Part shown: positions 1 to 9,022 of the stretch, one piece after another | How the letters are laid out: every line of letters starts with the position of its first letter | Numbering within the stretch: the first letter of the stretch is position 1 | NCBI GenBank assembly: GCA_017618055.1 | Contig: JAFZVB010000013.1 | Coordinates: 1-64,000 of the forward strand | DNA from: Clostridia bacterium | Lineage (GTDB): Bacteria > Bacillota > Clostridia > Christensenellales > CAG-917 | Reading direction: 5' to 3' | DNA: 64,000 nt | The notes under the pieces: generated by a model | Database searches by the model: none | Seen by the model: the letters and a program-made list of their open reading frames with translations, nothing else | What the model was told of the DNA's origin: nothing | Position numbers and translations under genes: made by a program

Positions 1-1259
1 CCATCATCTGTTGTTGTTATACACAACGACATATATGCTCTACGATATGCTGAAGTAATTGATTCTACATAGTCATTACTATCTCCACCATTTCCACCAT
101 ATCTTAAAATAGATTTGGGCAATGGTTTATCAATAAAATTAAAACCTGTTGGCAAGAATCTACCCTTTTTAAGCATATCTAATTCATAAATGATACAATC
201 TTTTTGAACATCTCCTTCTATTTCATAATGGCTATATGTTCTCATCCCTGGGAAATAGTACATTCCGCCACCTTCAGACATTATTATTTCACGAACATAT
301 TTAATATCTTTTACGACACCATCTTTAACTTCTAATAAAATATGATAATTTTGTGTATAGTCCTGTTCAGTTGGATCATATATCCTTTTTATCCAACAGT
401 CTTTTGAAATATTATTTAAAAGAGTCTTATATGTTTTGTCCTCTTTTATTTTTTCATCATCTTCATCATAACTTAATCCGACAATTTTATATTTATTTTC
501 TTCTGCTAATTTGCCTTTTATATAGTGTTTATAATTTCTTCCTAAAAGAAGTTCCTCTGTAACCTTTATTCCTATTAAAGAATCATCTTCCGATTTCTTT
601 TCTGTTATAATGTTTCCACCTAATTTTAATAAACATCCATAATAAACTAAGAAATTATTAAAACTCATCAAGATAAAATCTTGAGAGCTATATTTATCCA
701 TTTTTGCAACACAATCTGCTAGTTCACCGAACTTGTCTTTTAAATCTTTTCTCTTATACATTTCCATATAAAGAGCAAGCAAATAAGAAATATTCAAGGA
801 ATCAAATCTTTTTGCTATTTGATATGCTGCATTTAGTAGCATTGGTTTACATGAATCCAACCATTTCTTTATATCTTTTGTTCTTGTGTCTATATCTCCA
901 AATATTTTCTTGAAATCAGGATCTGCTACGCCAAAAGTCCAATCTTTATCCATAGGATATTCTTTAATGACAACATCTTCAATATCTTCTCTTTTCATAG
1001 GAAGAAATCTATCTAGCATCTCAAAATGCCATGACAAAATAGATAAATCTGAATCTTTATTATCACCAAATTGAATATAATCTTCATAAATTTTTTCTCC
1101 GAGATCTTTAAACATTGTTAAAATTGGCGAACCTTCTGGAGTAACTAATATAGTTTGACTCTTTTTAAGTCCAATACCATACATGGTAACACCTTTCTTA
1201 TCTTCATCAGCTATCAACATTGCAACATTGTTTTCTTTTATTATTCTTGTACTTGGCAT
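1..1259 (-). CDS. Unknown protein, C-terminus cut off by window edge
   Basis: I do not recognise this protein. The reading frame starts at an ATG at 1259 (protein start MPSTRIIKENN) preceded by AGGAGG at a 7-nt spacing, and stays open for 419 codons to the window edge, so the C-terminus is missing. It looks soluble: there is no signal peptide or membrane segment. The middle is rich in Lys, Asp and aromatic residues, and the last visible part is Gly-rich (around YFPG and RYGGNGG). It is the next minus-strand gene after the restriction-modification locus, 119 bp downstream, and its base composition is as AT-rich as that locus. It could be another defence or accessory gene, but nothing in the sequence shows a function. 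Confidence 0.75.
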   Translation of the reverse strand, partial: MPSTRIIKENNVAMLIADEDKKGVTMYGIGLKKSQTILVTPEGSPILTMFKDLGEKIYEDYIQFGDNKDSDLSILSWHFEMLDRFLPMKREDIEDVVIKEYPMDKDWTFGVADPDFKKIFGDIDTRTKDIKKWLDSCKPMLLNAAYQIAKRFDSLNISYLLALYMEMYKRKDLKDKFGELADCVAKMDKYSSQDFILMSFNNFLVYYGCLLKLGGNIITEKKSEDDSLIGIKVTEELLLGRNYKHYIKGKLAEENKYKIVGLSYDEDDEKIKEDKTYKTLLNNISKDCWIKRIYDPTEQDYTQNYHILLEVKDGVVKDIKYVREIIMSEGGGMYYFPGMRTYSHYEIEGDVQKDCIIYELDMLKKGRFLPTGFNFIDKPLPKSILRYGGNGGDSNDYVESITSAYRRAYMSLCITTTDD

Positions 1260-1378
1260 ACCAGCCTCCTATAAAACAAAAGGGATTATTTTAATTTTTC
1301 AATACATATATAAAAACCTTATTGCGATTCAAATTATGTCATCGCCATTTAATACATAAAATTTGCCTATTAATAATA

Positions 1379-2050
1379 TCATTTTTCATTTTTATCATTG
1401 GTTGGCATTTTTCTAGCATTTACCTTATATTTTTTTCCATATTCATCTAATGATAAGAATCGGTTATCAGGAATCGAGGAAAACTGCTTTTGCTTTTTTT
1501 TAACTTCTTCTTTAGTTGTATTCACACAAATAATGTCAAAACCATATTTAAAAATTAATTGACCCATACTTATTGTTTGTGTTGAACGAACCCCTCCTTT
1601 CCTACTAAGGAACTCATTGACTTTTCGTTCCAAAAACTCTCCAATCTTATGGTTTTGTCCAAATACTAAAAATAGCAGGTTGCTCGCATTTTTCCAAACA
1701 GCCAAGCATAAATAAAGCTTATCCGATTTGAAGCATTGTGCTTTTTCTATTGTGGTATCATTAAAAGTGGCACCCCAGGTTGAAGCATCATATGAAGCAG
1801 ACTTAACCTCTAAAAACACATCTTCTTTTTCACCTTTTTTACAATCAAAACCATGTTTTTCAGTATTAACGAGATCAAGGCCCAAGCAATAACCAGCTAT
1901 AGAATCTCTTAATTCATTTATGAATGTATCTGTATCACCTTTCCCCCATTTTTCTTGAACAGCTGCAACTTCCTCTAGAACCTTATGCCCTTCAACTAAA
2001 AATTCTTCATTTATTGGATTATAGCTTCCTTTATTAAACAAACTATTCAT
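1379..2050 (-). CDS. Probable type II restriction endonuclease (PD-(D/E)XK-like)
   Basis: This 223-residue soluble protein probably cuts DNA as partner of the methyltransferase upstream. The best catalytic candidate is Asp69 followed by Glu81-Val-Lys83 in the string FLEVKSAS, which fits the PD-(D/E)XK nuclease core, followed by a strand-helix pattern (YLCLAVWK). The start overlaps the methyltransferase stop by 8 bp, and its GGAGG lies inside that gene, so translation is probably coupled; modification would be made first. I cannot assign a recognition sequence or a known endonuclease family. The neighbouring TaqI-like gene is a second nuclease candidate, so which of the two is the true partner of the methyltransferase is open. 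Confidence 0.6.
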   Translation of the reverse strand: MNSLFNKGSYNPINEEFLVEGHKVLEEVAAVQEKWGKGDTDTFINELRDSIAGYCLGLDLVNTEKHGFDCKKGEKEDVFLEVKSASYDASTWGATFNDTTIEKAQCFKSDKLYLCLAVWKNASNLLFLVFGQNHKIGEFLERKVNEFLSRKGGVRSTQTISMGQLIFKYGFDIICVNTTKEEVKKKQKQFSSIPDNRFLSLDEYGKKYKVNARKMPTNDKNEK

Positions 2051-3236
2051 TATTCAAAACCTCCACATCATAGTCTATCTTCTTGTTATTTATTTCTAAA
2101 AATGTGTTTATTCTAAGGATCATAGCCTGATCAACGGTTGGATTATTATATCCTCTTTCTTTCATTAGATTATACGCATCGTTTTTCTCATTAATTTTCT
2201 CATCAATTTGAATCAAAATGTATTTATGTTCCATCTTATCTTCTTCATTGATTTCATAAACTGCTTGAGCCGTTGTCCCACTTCCTGCATAAAAATCTAA
2301 AATTGTTGTACTTTTGTGTTGAGAACATCTAATCAAAAATTTTATTAGTTCAACTGGCTTAGGCGTATCAAATAATCCATCAAGCCCCATCTTCTTTAAA
2401 TCGTTTGTTCCTTGTCTAGAATAAAAATCTAAAATTGAAGAAACATTATCTGTTGCCTCATATAAGTACTCAATACAATATGGTCTTCCATTTTTAAAAC
2501 AAAGTCTATTTTCGTTGTATAGACTAAGTATTTTTTCTTTACTTGACCATCCTCTCGTTTTTAATGGCTCTAAATGTAAATTTATTTCTTCAATATCTAG
2601 TCTTGATGGTTTCCCTGGAGTAGATAAATCTTTAGCAAAAAATATTTCACCATTTTCATCAATGTTTGAATAATTTCTAATCCATGTTGCACCAGTATCT
2701 TTTACATATTTATCAATACTCTTTTTTAATTCGTCGTAAGCAGCTTGAGGAGATATTTTATATGTTCTTTTTATCTTATTGATAATGGCCTTTATTGGTT
2801 CACTCTCCGTAGGGTTTTCTAATCTATTTATATAGAACTTAGGAAGTTTCTTTTTATTTTTAGCAAAACAAACGACATATTCATGAATTGTATTAATGTG
2901 TTTTGCATTACTGCGCTGAGCTTGTTTTGTAATAAAAAGCCCAACATAATTATCTTTTTTGAAAATCTTATACCCCAAATATAATAAGTTTGATAATTCG
3001 TTGTCATCAATACTTATAAAAATACACCCTTCATCAGAAAGTAATTCATAAGCACATTTTAATCTTTCATATATATCATCAGACCATTTATCATTTTTAT
3101 CATTATATGAAAACTTTGAATTAGTTGTATTATATGGAGGATCAATATAAATAAAATCTATTTTACTTTTTAATTGGTTAAAATATGGTGTTTTCATAGT
3201 TGTTAAATTATCACCAATAAAAATTTTATTATTCAT
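2043..3236 (-). CDS. DNA adenine-N6 methyltransferase, beta class
   Basis: It transfers a methyl group from S-adenosylmethionine to adenine N6 in a specific DNA site, protecting host DNA from the partner endonuclease. The catalytic motif DPPYNT is at residues 32-37, and the SAM-binding motif DFYAGSGT comes later at 314-321. That order (catalytic motif first) defines the beta class, which includes type III Mod proteins and many type II enzymes. At 397 residues it is shorter than usual type III Mod proteins, and no Res helicase gene is nearby, so type II is more likely. The variable middle part (about 130-300) should carry target recognition. AGGAG precedes the ATG. It sits between two nuclease-like genes, 59 bp after the TaqI-like gene and overlapping the other by 8 bp. 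Confidence 0.9.
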   Translation of the reverse strand: MNNKIFIGDNLTTMKTPYFNQLKSKIDFIYIDPPYNTTNSKFSYNDKNDKWSDDIYERLKCAYELLSDEGCIFISIDDNELSNLLYLGYKIFKKDNYVGLFITKQAQRSNAKHINTIHEYVVCFAKNKKKLPKFYINRLENPTESEPIKAIINKIKRTYKISPQAAYDELKKSIDKYVKDTGATWIRNYSNIDENGEIFFAKDLSTPGKPSRLDIEEINLHLEPLKTRGWSSKEKILSLYNENRLCFKNGRPYCIEYLYEATDNVSSILDFYSRQGTNDLKKMGLDGLFDTPKPVELIKFLIRCSQHKSTTILDFYAGSGTTAQAVYEINEEDKMEHKYILIQIDEKINEKNDAYNLMKERGYNNPTVDQAMILRINTFLEINNKKIDYDVEVLNNE

Positions 3237-3295
3237 GTTGATTTTCTCCTTTATTCTTTTGTCTTCAATAAAAAGCTCATGATAAGCTTCTTATT

Positions 3296-4027
3296 TTATT
3301 TGTCAAATTCCTGCTTTATTAATTCAAATTCTTTTGTAGTAAAGACAACAAACCCATTATCAAATCTATCCAACGTTCCATTTTCTTTGTTGTATTTTAC
3401 AAATGCCTTTACACTATCACGCAACTGTCCTTCCCTAGGTTTTTTAACATAATATGGGTTGGCATAATCAGATGGTTGTACTAAAACGTACCAAATATAA
3501 AAATATCCATTTTCATTCTTTTCTGCGCCATGCATTCTTGATATTTCTGGCCTCTTTGAATCTTTCTTTACTTGGATTTTTATATCGTTATTCTTATACT
3601 TTACTAGAATATCTATTCCATTATGATCTAATACTGTTGATTGCTCAACTGTATCTTTTCCAAAAACAGTTTCAGCAACATAACCGGCATGTATTTGTGT
3701 TATTAAAGATGCCCATGTTCTATATATTCTTGCCTTTAATCCACGTTTAAAGCAGTCACATTCTTTGCCAAATCCAGTCGTATCCCAAAAATTATTTATC
3801 TCAGCTTCGTTCTTTGTATAATAATAGTCATAATATTCATCAAAAGATGGAGGATTAGTTGCCCCATTTTTACTTTTATCCCAATATATTTCATAAATAG
3901 TATCTAACGCTTGTATTTTAGGTGGCAAATCCATTTCAACGGTCTTTATGTGTGTAAATCTTTCCCTATAACTTTCTAAATCTACGGTTTTTAAAAATTG
4001 CTCAAATACATCTAATGTATATCTCAT
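3296..4027 (-). CDS. TaqI-like type II restriction endonuclease
   Basis: The N-terminal half follows the TaqI endonuclease pattern closely as I remember it: an initial FEQFL...DLESY segment, then IKTVEMDLP, and a later GLKARIYRTW block. TaqI cuts at TCGA. Possible metal-binding residues are Asp139 in NGIDIL and the string QVKK at 152-155. Length (243 residues) suits the family. An upstream in-frame ATG at 4042 exists, but GGAGG lies between the two ATGs, 8 nt before the ATG at 4027, so I use the shorter form. It is first in the three-gene restriction-modification transcript. The known TaqI methyltransferase has the opposite motif order (gamma class) to the enzyme encoded here, so the pairing is unusual. 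Confidence 0.75.
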   Translation of the reverse strand: MRYTLDVFEQFLKTVDLESYRERFTHIKTVEMDLPPKIQALDTIYEIYWDKSKNGATNPPSFDEYYDYYYTKNEAEINNFWDTTGFGKECDCFKRGLKARIYRTWASLITQIHAGYVAETVFGKDTVEQSTVLDHNGIDILVKYKNNDIKIQVKKDSKRPEISRMHGAEKNENGYFYIWYVLVQPSDYANPYYVKKPREGQLRDSVKAFVKYNKENGTLDRFDNGFVVFTTKEFELIKQEFDK

Positions 4028-4165
4028 TATCTTGTCCTCCATTTTTAAATTATTATTTTATAAATATTATACTATTTTTTGATAAATTTTTCTATATGCA
4101 AGTACTTAAAAATAGTAATTAATACTTTTTTCATTAAGGAATCATTCCTCTTTTCTTCATTTTCT

Positions 4166-4194
4166 ATAATAACATACCATATGTACTAAAAACA
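4166..4194 (-). promoter_or_regulatory. Possible promoter of the restriction-modification operon
   Basis: Reading the minus strand, TGTTTT is followed after 17 nt by TATTAT. The -35 is poor. The whole box, including TGTCC just upstream and TAGTACA at the start of the spacer, resembles the element ahead of the ADP-ribosylglycohydrolase gene (16 of 18 bases in common). It would give a leader of about 130 nt. Confidence 0.3.
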
Positions 4195-4318
4195 GGACAT
4201 CTTATATATCATTTCTTTAATATAACAAAAATGAATCTCTAAATATTATTAGATATTTATATTTTCCTTAAATGCTGTTATAATGCACATAAAGTAATCA
4301 CATCAAAACGAGGTTTAT

Positions 4319-5266
4319 ATGTTTGGTAGAAAGTATTGGATTAATAAATATGGACAAATTGAATGTCCTGGAGACGACTGCAGACACAAATGTACAGATA
4401 AGTGCCCTATTTGGCTTAGAACACAAGCTGCAATGTTGATACAATTTGGCGAAACAAACAAAGGGATCGCCTTATATAAACAAGCTCTTGCAATTGAACC
4501 AACATACAGAGAATGTTGGAATAACCTTGGCGCAAGCTATGGTGTAATACAAAGATATGATCTTGCAAAAGATGCTTACATGCATGCATATAATATTCAA
4601 CCAAATATAAATTCAATATATGGACTTGCACTTGTTAGCAAAGATTTAAATCAATATGATGAATGCTTAAAATACATTGCTATGTACGAAAAGATTTGTG
4701 ATGACGGAAAGTTGGATAGAATCAAAGAACTTGCAACCCTATTAGGTGTCAAAAGCAAAGCAAGTCTTGCCCAATTAGATTCATTACTGGATGTTGGGTA
4801 TAAAAATGATTGGTTAGCAAGTAATAAACTAAAGATAATACCATTCATATATTTAAGAAAAGGCAATGTAATAAAAGACATACTGAAAGATACGCAAAAC
4901 TATTATAAAAATGCGAATATGACTTTCAACACCACCAACTATTTACTATGGTGCGCATATGCTGGTTTTGGAATTACACATGTTTGGTTTAAAGACAAAA
5001 AACTTGATGATTCCAAAAATCTTCTCACCTATGTAACAGATGAAAGAGGTATAGATTGTTTAGATGAAGTGGTTTTTGATATGGTAGGAGTCAAAGTAAG
5101 TGCAGAATATGTTACAAAAGAATACAGGGAATTTGAAAGTCACTTTAAAACACCCCTAACAGAAGTTGCTAAATCACTTGATTTTAGCAAGGCTGAAGAC
5201 GTAGCTATGACTGCCGATAATATGTTTATATATGGTATGTCTTACGCAATAGATTATAATTCATAA
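4319..5266 (+). CDS. TPR-repeat protein with N-terminal four-cysteine cluster
   Basis: This 315-residue cytoplasmic protein has tetratricopeptide repeats from about residue 38 to 135; the clearest units read GIALYKQALAIEPTYRECWNNLG and the following YDLAKDAYMHAYNIQPN-type helix pairs, a scaffold for protein binding. Before the repeats lie Cys16, Cys21, Cys25 and Cys29 (spacing C-x4-C-x3-C-x3-C), which could bind a metal ion. The C-terminal half has no motif I recognise. GAGG precedes the ATG, and it is the only plus-strand gene in the first 9 kb, diverging from the restriction-modification genes. No partner is evident; a regulatory or signalling adaptor role is only a guess. Confidence 0.75.
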   Translation: MFGRKYWINKYGQIECPGDDCRHKCTDKCPIWLRTQAAMLIQFGETNKGIALYKQALAIEPTYRECWNNLGASYGVIQRYDLAKDAYMHAYNIQPNINSIYGLALVSKDLNQYDECLKYIAMYEKICDDGKLDRIKELATLLGVKSKASLAQLDSLLDVGYKNDWLASNKLKIIPFIYLRKGNVIKDILKDTQNYYKNANMTFNTTNYLLWCAYAGFGITHVWFKDKKLDDSKNLLTYVTDERGIDCLDEVVFDMVGVKVSAEYVTKEYREFESHFKTPLTEVAKSLDFSKAEDVAMTADNMFIYGMSYAIDYNS

Positions 5267-5363
5267 TCTTACAATTCCTTTAAACAGAGCTATATTATAT
5301 AATTTTATATCTGATTATAAATAAGCACATATAAATTTGTATCATATTTACAGTTAATTACTA

Positions 5364-6020
5364 CTATTTAAGACCCGATTCCTGCTCTTTTAACTTCTTA
5401 TCCAAATCCTCAAAATCGGCTCGCATATATGAATATTCTCCCAGATCATCAAGGTTTGATGATTCAAAAAGGAATGGGACTGGTCCATTTCCACTAAAAT
5501 AAGAATCATACATTTGATCCAATTCCATTCTCATATATATACTTTTTTCTGTAAGAGAGAAAGTTGTTTCCCCCTTGTTACGTTGTGCTTGCAAATATAT
5601 ATATTTGTTTTCCTTTTTTAGATAAGCTACAGCCTCTACATAAAGAATCAAACCTTTACTATTTACCTTGGCGCCAAATCTAATGCCACCATTGTATTTT
5701 GTATCATCCACTGCTTCCTTCGTCTCTTTAACCTTGTTCTCTAATTTCTTATCTAATTTTTTAAATACATCAAAGTATTTGGAAGCATTTGATGCATCTA
5801 ATGAATCGTAAGCTTCTATACACTTATTTAAATCTGGTTGATTCTCAAAATAAGAGCATGGACTTATAGCATACAAATCTTCACCCCAAAAAGACCATTC
5901 AATTTGTGCATAAACTATAGAATCATCATCTAACTGAAGTTTTTGTTCTGCAACATAATTAAAATCCATTGGTGCTTCACCACACTTTATTGCTTCGCAT
6001 CTTGTTCCTAATTCTTTCAT
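5364..6020 (-). CDS. Unknown soluble protein
   Basis: I do not recognise this 218-residue protein. It is well supported as a gene by a GGAGGAG ribosome binding site and by codon use matching its neighbours. It looks cytoplasmic, mixed alpha/beta, with a Lys/Glu-rich helix around residues 85-105 (FKKLDKKLENKVKETKEAV) that may form a coiled coil, then alternating beta-like strands (GIRFGAKV, ILYVEAVAYL, YIYLQAQRN). It lies 38 bp downstream of the HEPN coiled-coil gene on the same strand and could be co-transcribed with it. If so, it is a candidate partner or antidote of that protein, but nothing in the sequence itself shows this. Confidence 0.7.
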   Translation of the reverse strand: MKELGTRCEAIKCGEAPMDFNYVAEQKLQLDDDSIVYAQIEWSFWGEDLYAISPCSYFENQPDLNKCIEAYDSLDASNASKYFDVFKKLDKKLENKVKETKEAVDDTKYNGGIRFGAKVNSKGLILYVEAVAYLKKENKYIYLQAQRNKGETTFSLTEKSIYMRMELDQMYDSYFSGNGPVPFLFESSNLDDLGEYSYMRADFEDLDKKLKEQESGLK

Positions 6021-6058
6021 ATTTCTTCTCCTCCTCTATTATAATTATTATATCAGAT

Positions 6059-7966
6059 TCATCTAAAGAGCTCCATTAGGGAAATAAGTACCTTTGTTGT
6101 ATTTATAACATAATCCATGCACTCATCTGCCTTAACTTTAGTTATTGCATTTATATGTGCAGAAGGATTTCTATAATCAACCCTTATTTTCTCTGCGCAA
6201 TCACTAATAAAGCGTAGATTCTTATCTATGCTCTTTTTACTAGTATCTTTAAACAATTCTTGTTCACAATAATCAATTAAGATATTCTTATCTGTAATGG
6301 CAGCATTTTTATCATTGCAACAAAAATATAAGACGCTACCTAATGTAAAATCGTTATCAGAAATCAAAGAATTGCCATAATAGTTACTCTTAACAAAAAA
6401 AGAAGGCCACTTGCTACTATTTTTTTCAAATGGATATTTTTTCTGCAGATAATCCTTAAATTTACTATACAGATATTTGTGCAATTCATTATCAACTGCT
6501 TTTGTTATTAACAAACAAACACCCGAAAAATCCAATTTTGATGTGCTCGCCATTTTATCATAAAGCAGTTTCCCTGTTATTAAAAAATCCTTTGAGTTAT
6601 CTTCTAATTTATCCCAGTTTTCATTGCCAAACATTAATTCCAACTTTAACTTTTCTTCCTCATATTTTTTATCTGACTCATTGTGTTCTACTTCATCCAT
6701 AATTTTAGCAGTAACTCTATTTGAGAATGAATCAACTATTTTTTCAATTTCTACACCATTTCTATTCTTTATCGCTTCATCTAATGATTTTTGAATATTA
6801 TCTTGTTCACGCAAAATATAGTCTGTGAGATCTTCTATTTTCGTAATAATCGTATCTTGTTTATCCAAAACCGTGTCTACCTTTTGCGAAATTTTTTCAA
6901 GCATCTCAAACATAGCTTTATTTGAATTACTAATAGTTTCGGGCAATTTCTTATCCAATTCAATTTGATTTAACTTGTCTTCAAGATATTCAATGTATTT
7001 TTTTGCTTTTGCCAATTCATCACTTGAGCCATCTTTATCATAAACAAACGAACGATTTTTGATTCTCTCAATTATATTTTTTATTGTTTTGATATCATTT
7101 AAGAACTTCTCCTTTGTCTTTTCATCCAATTCCGCAACAATATATTCATTTATGAACCAATATGAAAAAATGCAATATGAATCTAAAAAATTATAAAATA
7201 ACTCCAAATGGTCATTTTTTTCATTGGTTCCTTGATATTCCAAACAAAAGTCTTCCGAATTCCATCTTGGTTCTACGCAAAACCTATGATACCTATTAAT
7301 AAGGTTGAGTTGATTTTTAATCTCTAAAGGAATATTTAAATAATTCGTAAAGTAAGGTATGACATCATATGAGGACCAATTCCCCATTCCTGCATATGCG
7401 ACTTCAAGTTGATTTCCACTAATATCGCCACAAAGAATTTCTCCTTTATATGATAATGCAGATGATTTAATGTTACAAAGTAGCCCTTCATTGTAACATA
7501 TTATTGCGACAAGCCTTTCTATAATTTGAAACACCATTTCCCTTTCACTTTTTATGCCAGCATGTAAACTATTGTCATCATGTCTATAATAATGTTCATT
7601 TTTTATTGTCTCAAATAGCACATTTGAGGAATAGAATAATTTTTCGATTATTTCTATATATTGCTTCTTGTTTGCTTTTGTGTAGTTTGAATTTATTTGA
7701 TCAATTATTTTTAGTACTTTTGATTTTACAATCTCATCTTTTAAATCGCTGAATTCAAACCTATCGTAAAAATAATTATATAATTCACGAGCAATATTTG
7801 TTTTTACATCATCATCAGCTTCTATAAATTCATCATACATTGAATTAATTCGTTCAATAAATTGTGGAATGGTCTTTATTTCTGGATTTAGCCCTGAATT
7901 AGTGGATTTATTCCCATATTCCCAAGATAAACTTAACAATTCTATTTTATTTTTTTCATTATTCAT
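6059..7966 (-). CDS. Large coiled-coil protein with C-terminal HEPN-type motif
   Basis: This 635-residue soluble protein ends in a helical domain containing RNPSAH at about residues 599-604, an R-x4-H motif as found at the active site of HEPN ribonucleases. A helix before it (VDNELHKYLYSKFKDYL) also suits HEPN-like folds. A long charged segment at about 320-450 is likely coiled coil and would let the protein oligomerise. The first half is helical and unrecognised. A longer frame starts at 7999, but only the ATG at 7966 has a suitable AGGTG site, so I use it. The gene lies between an unknown gene and an ADP-ribosylglycohydrolase, near a restriction-modification locus. HEPN proteins are common toxins and abortive-infection effectors; that role here is inferred. 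Confidence 0.65.
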   Translation of the reverse strand: MNNEKNKIELLSLSWEYGNKSTNSGLNPEIKTIPQFIERINSMYDEFIEADDDVKTNIARELYNYFYDRFEFSDLKDEIVKSKVLKIIDQINSNYTKANKKQYIEIIEKLFYSSNVLFETIKNEHYYRHDDNSLHAGIKSEREMVFQIIERLVAIICYNEGLLCNIKSSALSYKGEILCGDISGNQLEVAYAGMGNWSSYDVIPYFTNYLNIPLEIKNQLNLINRYHRFCVEPRWNSEDFCLEYQGTNEKNDHLELFYNFLDSYCIFSYWFINEYIVAELDEKTKEKFLNDIKTIKNIIERIKNRSFVYDKDGSSDELAKAKKYIEYLEDKLNQIELDKKLPETISNSNKAMFEMLEKISQKVDTVLDKQDTIITKIEDLTDYILREQDNIQKSLDEAIKNRNGVEIEKIVDSFSNRVTAKIMDEVEHNESDKKYEEEKLKLELMFGNENWDKLEDNSKDFLITGKLLYDKMASTSKLDFSGVCLLITKAVDNELHKYLYSKFKDYLQKKYPFEKNSSKWPSFFVKSNYYGNSLISDNDFTLGSVLYFCCNDKNAAITDKNILIDYCEQELFKDTSKKSIDKNLRFISDCAEKIRVDYRNPSAHINAITKVKADECMDYVINTTKVLISLMELFR

Positions 7967-8064
7967 ATATACACCTGTTTTTAGAGAATATTCTGGCATT
8001 TTTCAATGTTGAAAATCACAATTCTCCTATGAATATCTTTAATTATTTTTTATTTTTTTACCAC

Positions 8065-8103
8065 ATACAAACATTTGTATATTGTTTTTAGTGCTGAAAA
8101 TAT
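8065..8103. repeat. 39-bp direct repeat, copy A
   Basis: This segment matches 9070-9108 at 37 of 39 positions in the same orientation, and the two copies bracket the ADP-ribosylglycohydrolase gene. It contains TACAAACATTTGTA, an inverted repeat of ACAAA around CA, and an imperfect TTTTTAGTGCTGAAAA palindrome. This copy lies about 100 bp upstream of the HEPN-type gene on the minus strand. It may be a regulatory site or the edge of an inserted cassette. Confidence 0.75.
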
Positions 8104-8110
8104 TTTAATA

Positions 8111-8959
8111 TTATTCTGTAACAAATCTATTATAGAAAGAATCAATGACATCCAACATATCTTTGGTTAATCTTGAAGAAACTTGCTCCCAAATGTCATT
8201 AGGGACGCCATAATATGCTTCTGCTAATGAACCAGCTATATCCGCAATTGTATCTGAGTCTCCACCATAAGAAATAGCTGTACGAATTGCATCCTCAAAA
8301 CTATTTGCATTCAAGAAAGCTACAATACCAGCTTTGATTGCATGATTGCAAGTTATATCGAAATCCCCATCATGTGTAGACTTATAGTTTTCGTTTTCAT
8401 CAATTATTTCAGAAGCTGTTAAAATAGGATAATATTTCGTAATGAATGTTTTATAATCATCTTTTGTCTTAATAAAACCGTGATTCATCAAGAAAATAGA
8501 TTCACACAATACAGATGCAGCCTTAATTGCTTCTTCAGAATTGTGAGTGGGCATAGCAGTTAATCCACCAAGTCTATAAGCATCTTCCACAGTGGTTGCA
8601 ACATAAGCAGCTGACGAACATCGCATTAATGCACCATTTGAAAAAGCTCCATATGGTTCATGATTTGCAGATTCGATCCACTCTCTATATTTGCGCCCAA
8701 AATAATTTTTGATATCTCCAAATCCATATTGAATTAAATAGTTTTTTATCGTTTCTACAACTTTATTATCATCCTTAATTTCTTCATCAGATAAATGTAA
8801 AAAAGCATCCGCTATGGCAACTGTTAAATAAGTATCATCTGTATAATGACTCCCCCTGCTACGAAAATTGCGTTCTGCAAGCAATTTAAAATTCTTATTG
8901 CTAGTATTTTTTCTTTCAAAACGAGAACCTATTACGTCTCCACAAATTGCACCTTTCAT
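8111..8959 (-). CDS. ADP-ribosylglycohydrolase family protein (DraG-like)
   Basis: Members of this family remove ADP-ribose from modified proteins or nucleic acids, using two metal ions. The family motifs are in the right order: GDVIGSRFE at residues 7-15, TDDT at 40-43 and GGDSDT at 232-237, which together form the di-metal site. Length (282) is normal. It is cytoplasmic and starts at an ATG preceded by GGGAG. No ADP-ribosyltransferase gene is visible beside it, so the substrate is unknown; a second set of ADP-ribose-related genes lies at 20.1-22.5 kb. The gene is bracketed by a 39-bp direct repeat, which suggests either shared control with the HEPN-type gene or insertion as a unit. Confidence 0.93.
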   Translation of the reverse strand: MKGAICGDVIGSRFERKNTSNKNFKLLAERNFRSRGSHYTDDTYLTVAIADAFLHLSDEEIKDDNKVVETIKNYLIQYGFGDIKNYFGRKYREWIESANHEPYGAFSNGALMRCSSAAYVATTVEDAYRLGGLTAMPTHNSEEAIKAASVLCESIFLMNHGFIKTKDDYKTFITKYYPILTASEIIDENENYKSTHDGDFDITCNHAIKAGIVAFLNANSFEDAIRTAISYGGDSDTIADIAGSLAEAYYGVPNDIWEQVSSRLTKDMLDVIDSFYNRFVTE

Positions 8960-8993
8960 ATAATTGTACTCCCAATCTTCAATGTTCTACCTA

Positions 8994-9022
8994 ATTATAC
9001 TATATACTCTGTGCTAAAAATA
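8994..9022 (-). promoter_or_regulatory. Probable promoter of the ADP-ribosylglycohydrolase gene
   Basis: On the minus strand TATTTT and TATAAT are separated by 17 nt, giving a leader of about 28 nt before the ATG at 8959. The -10 is perfect and the -35 weak, as if an activator is needed. The -35 region with TGTCC upstream matches the box ahead of the restriction-modification operon. Confidence 0.5.

Noticed and set aside
1379..3236. Type III restriction-modification system (mod and res)
   Set aside because: The methyltransferase has Mod-like order of motifs, but the neighbour has no helicase motifs and is only 223 residues; both nucleases are of type II size.
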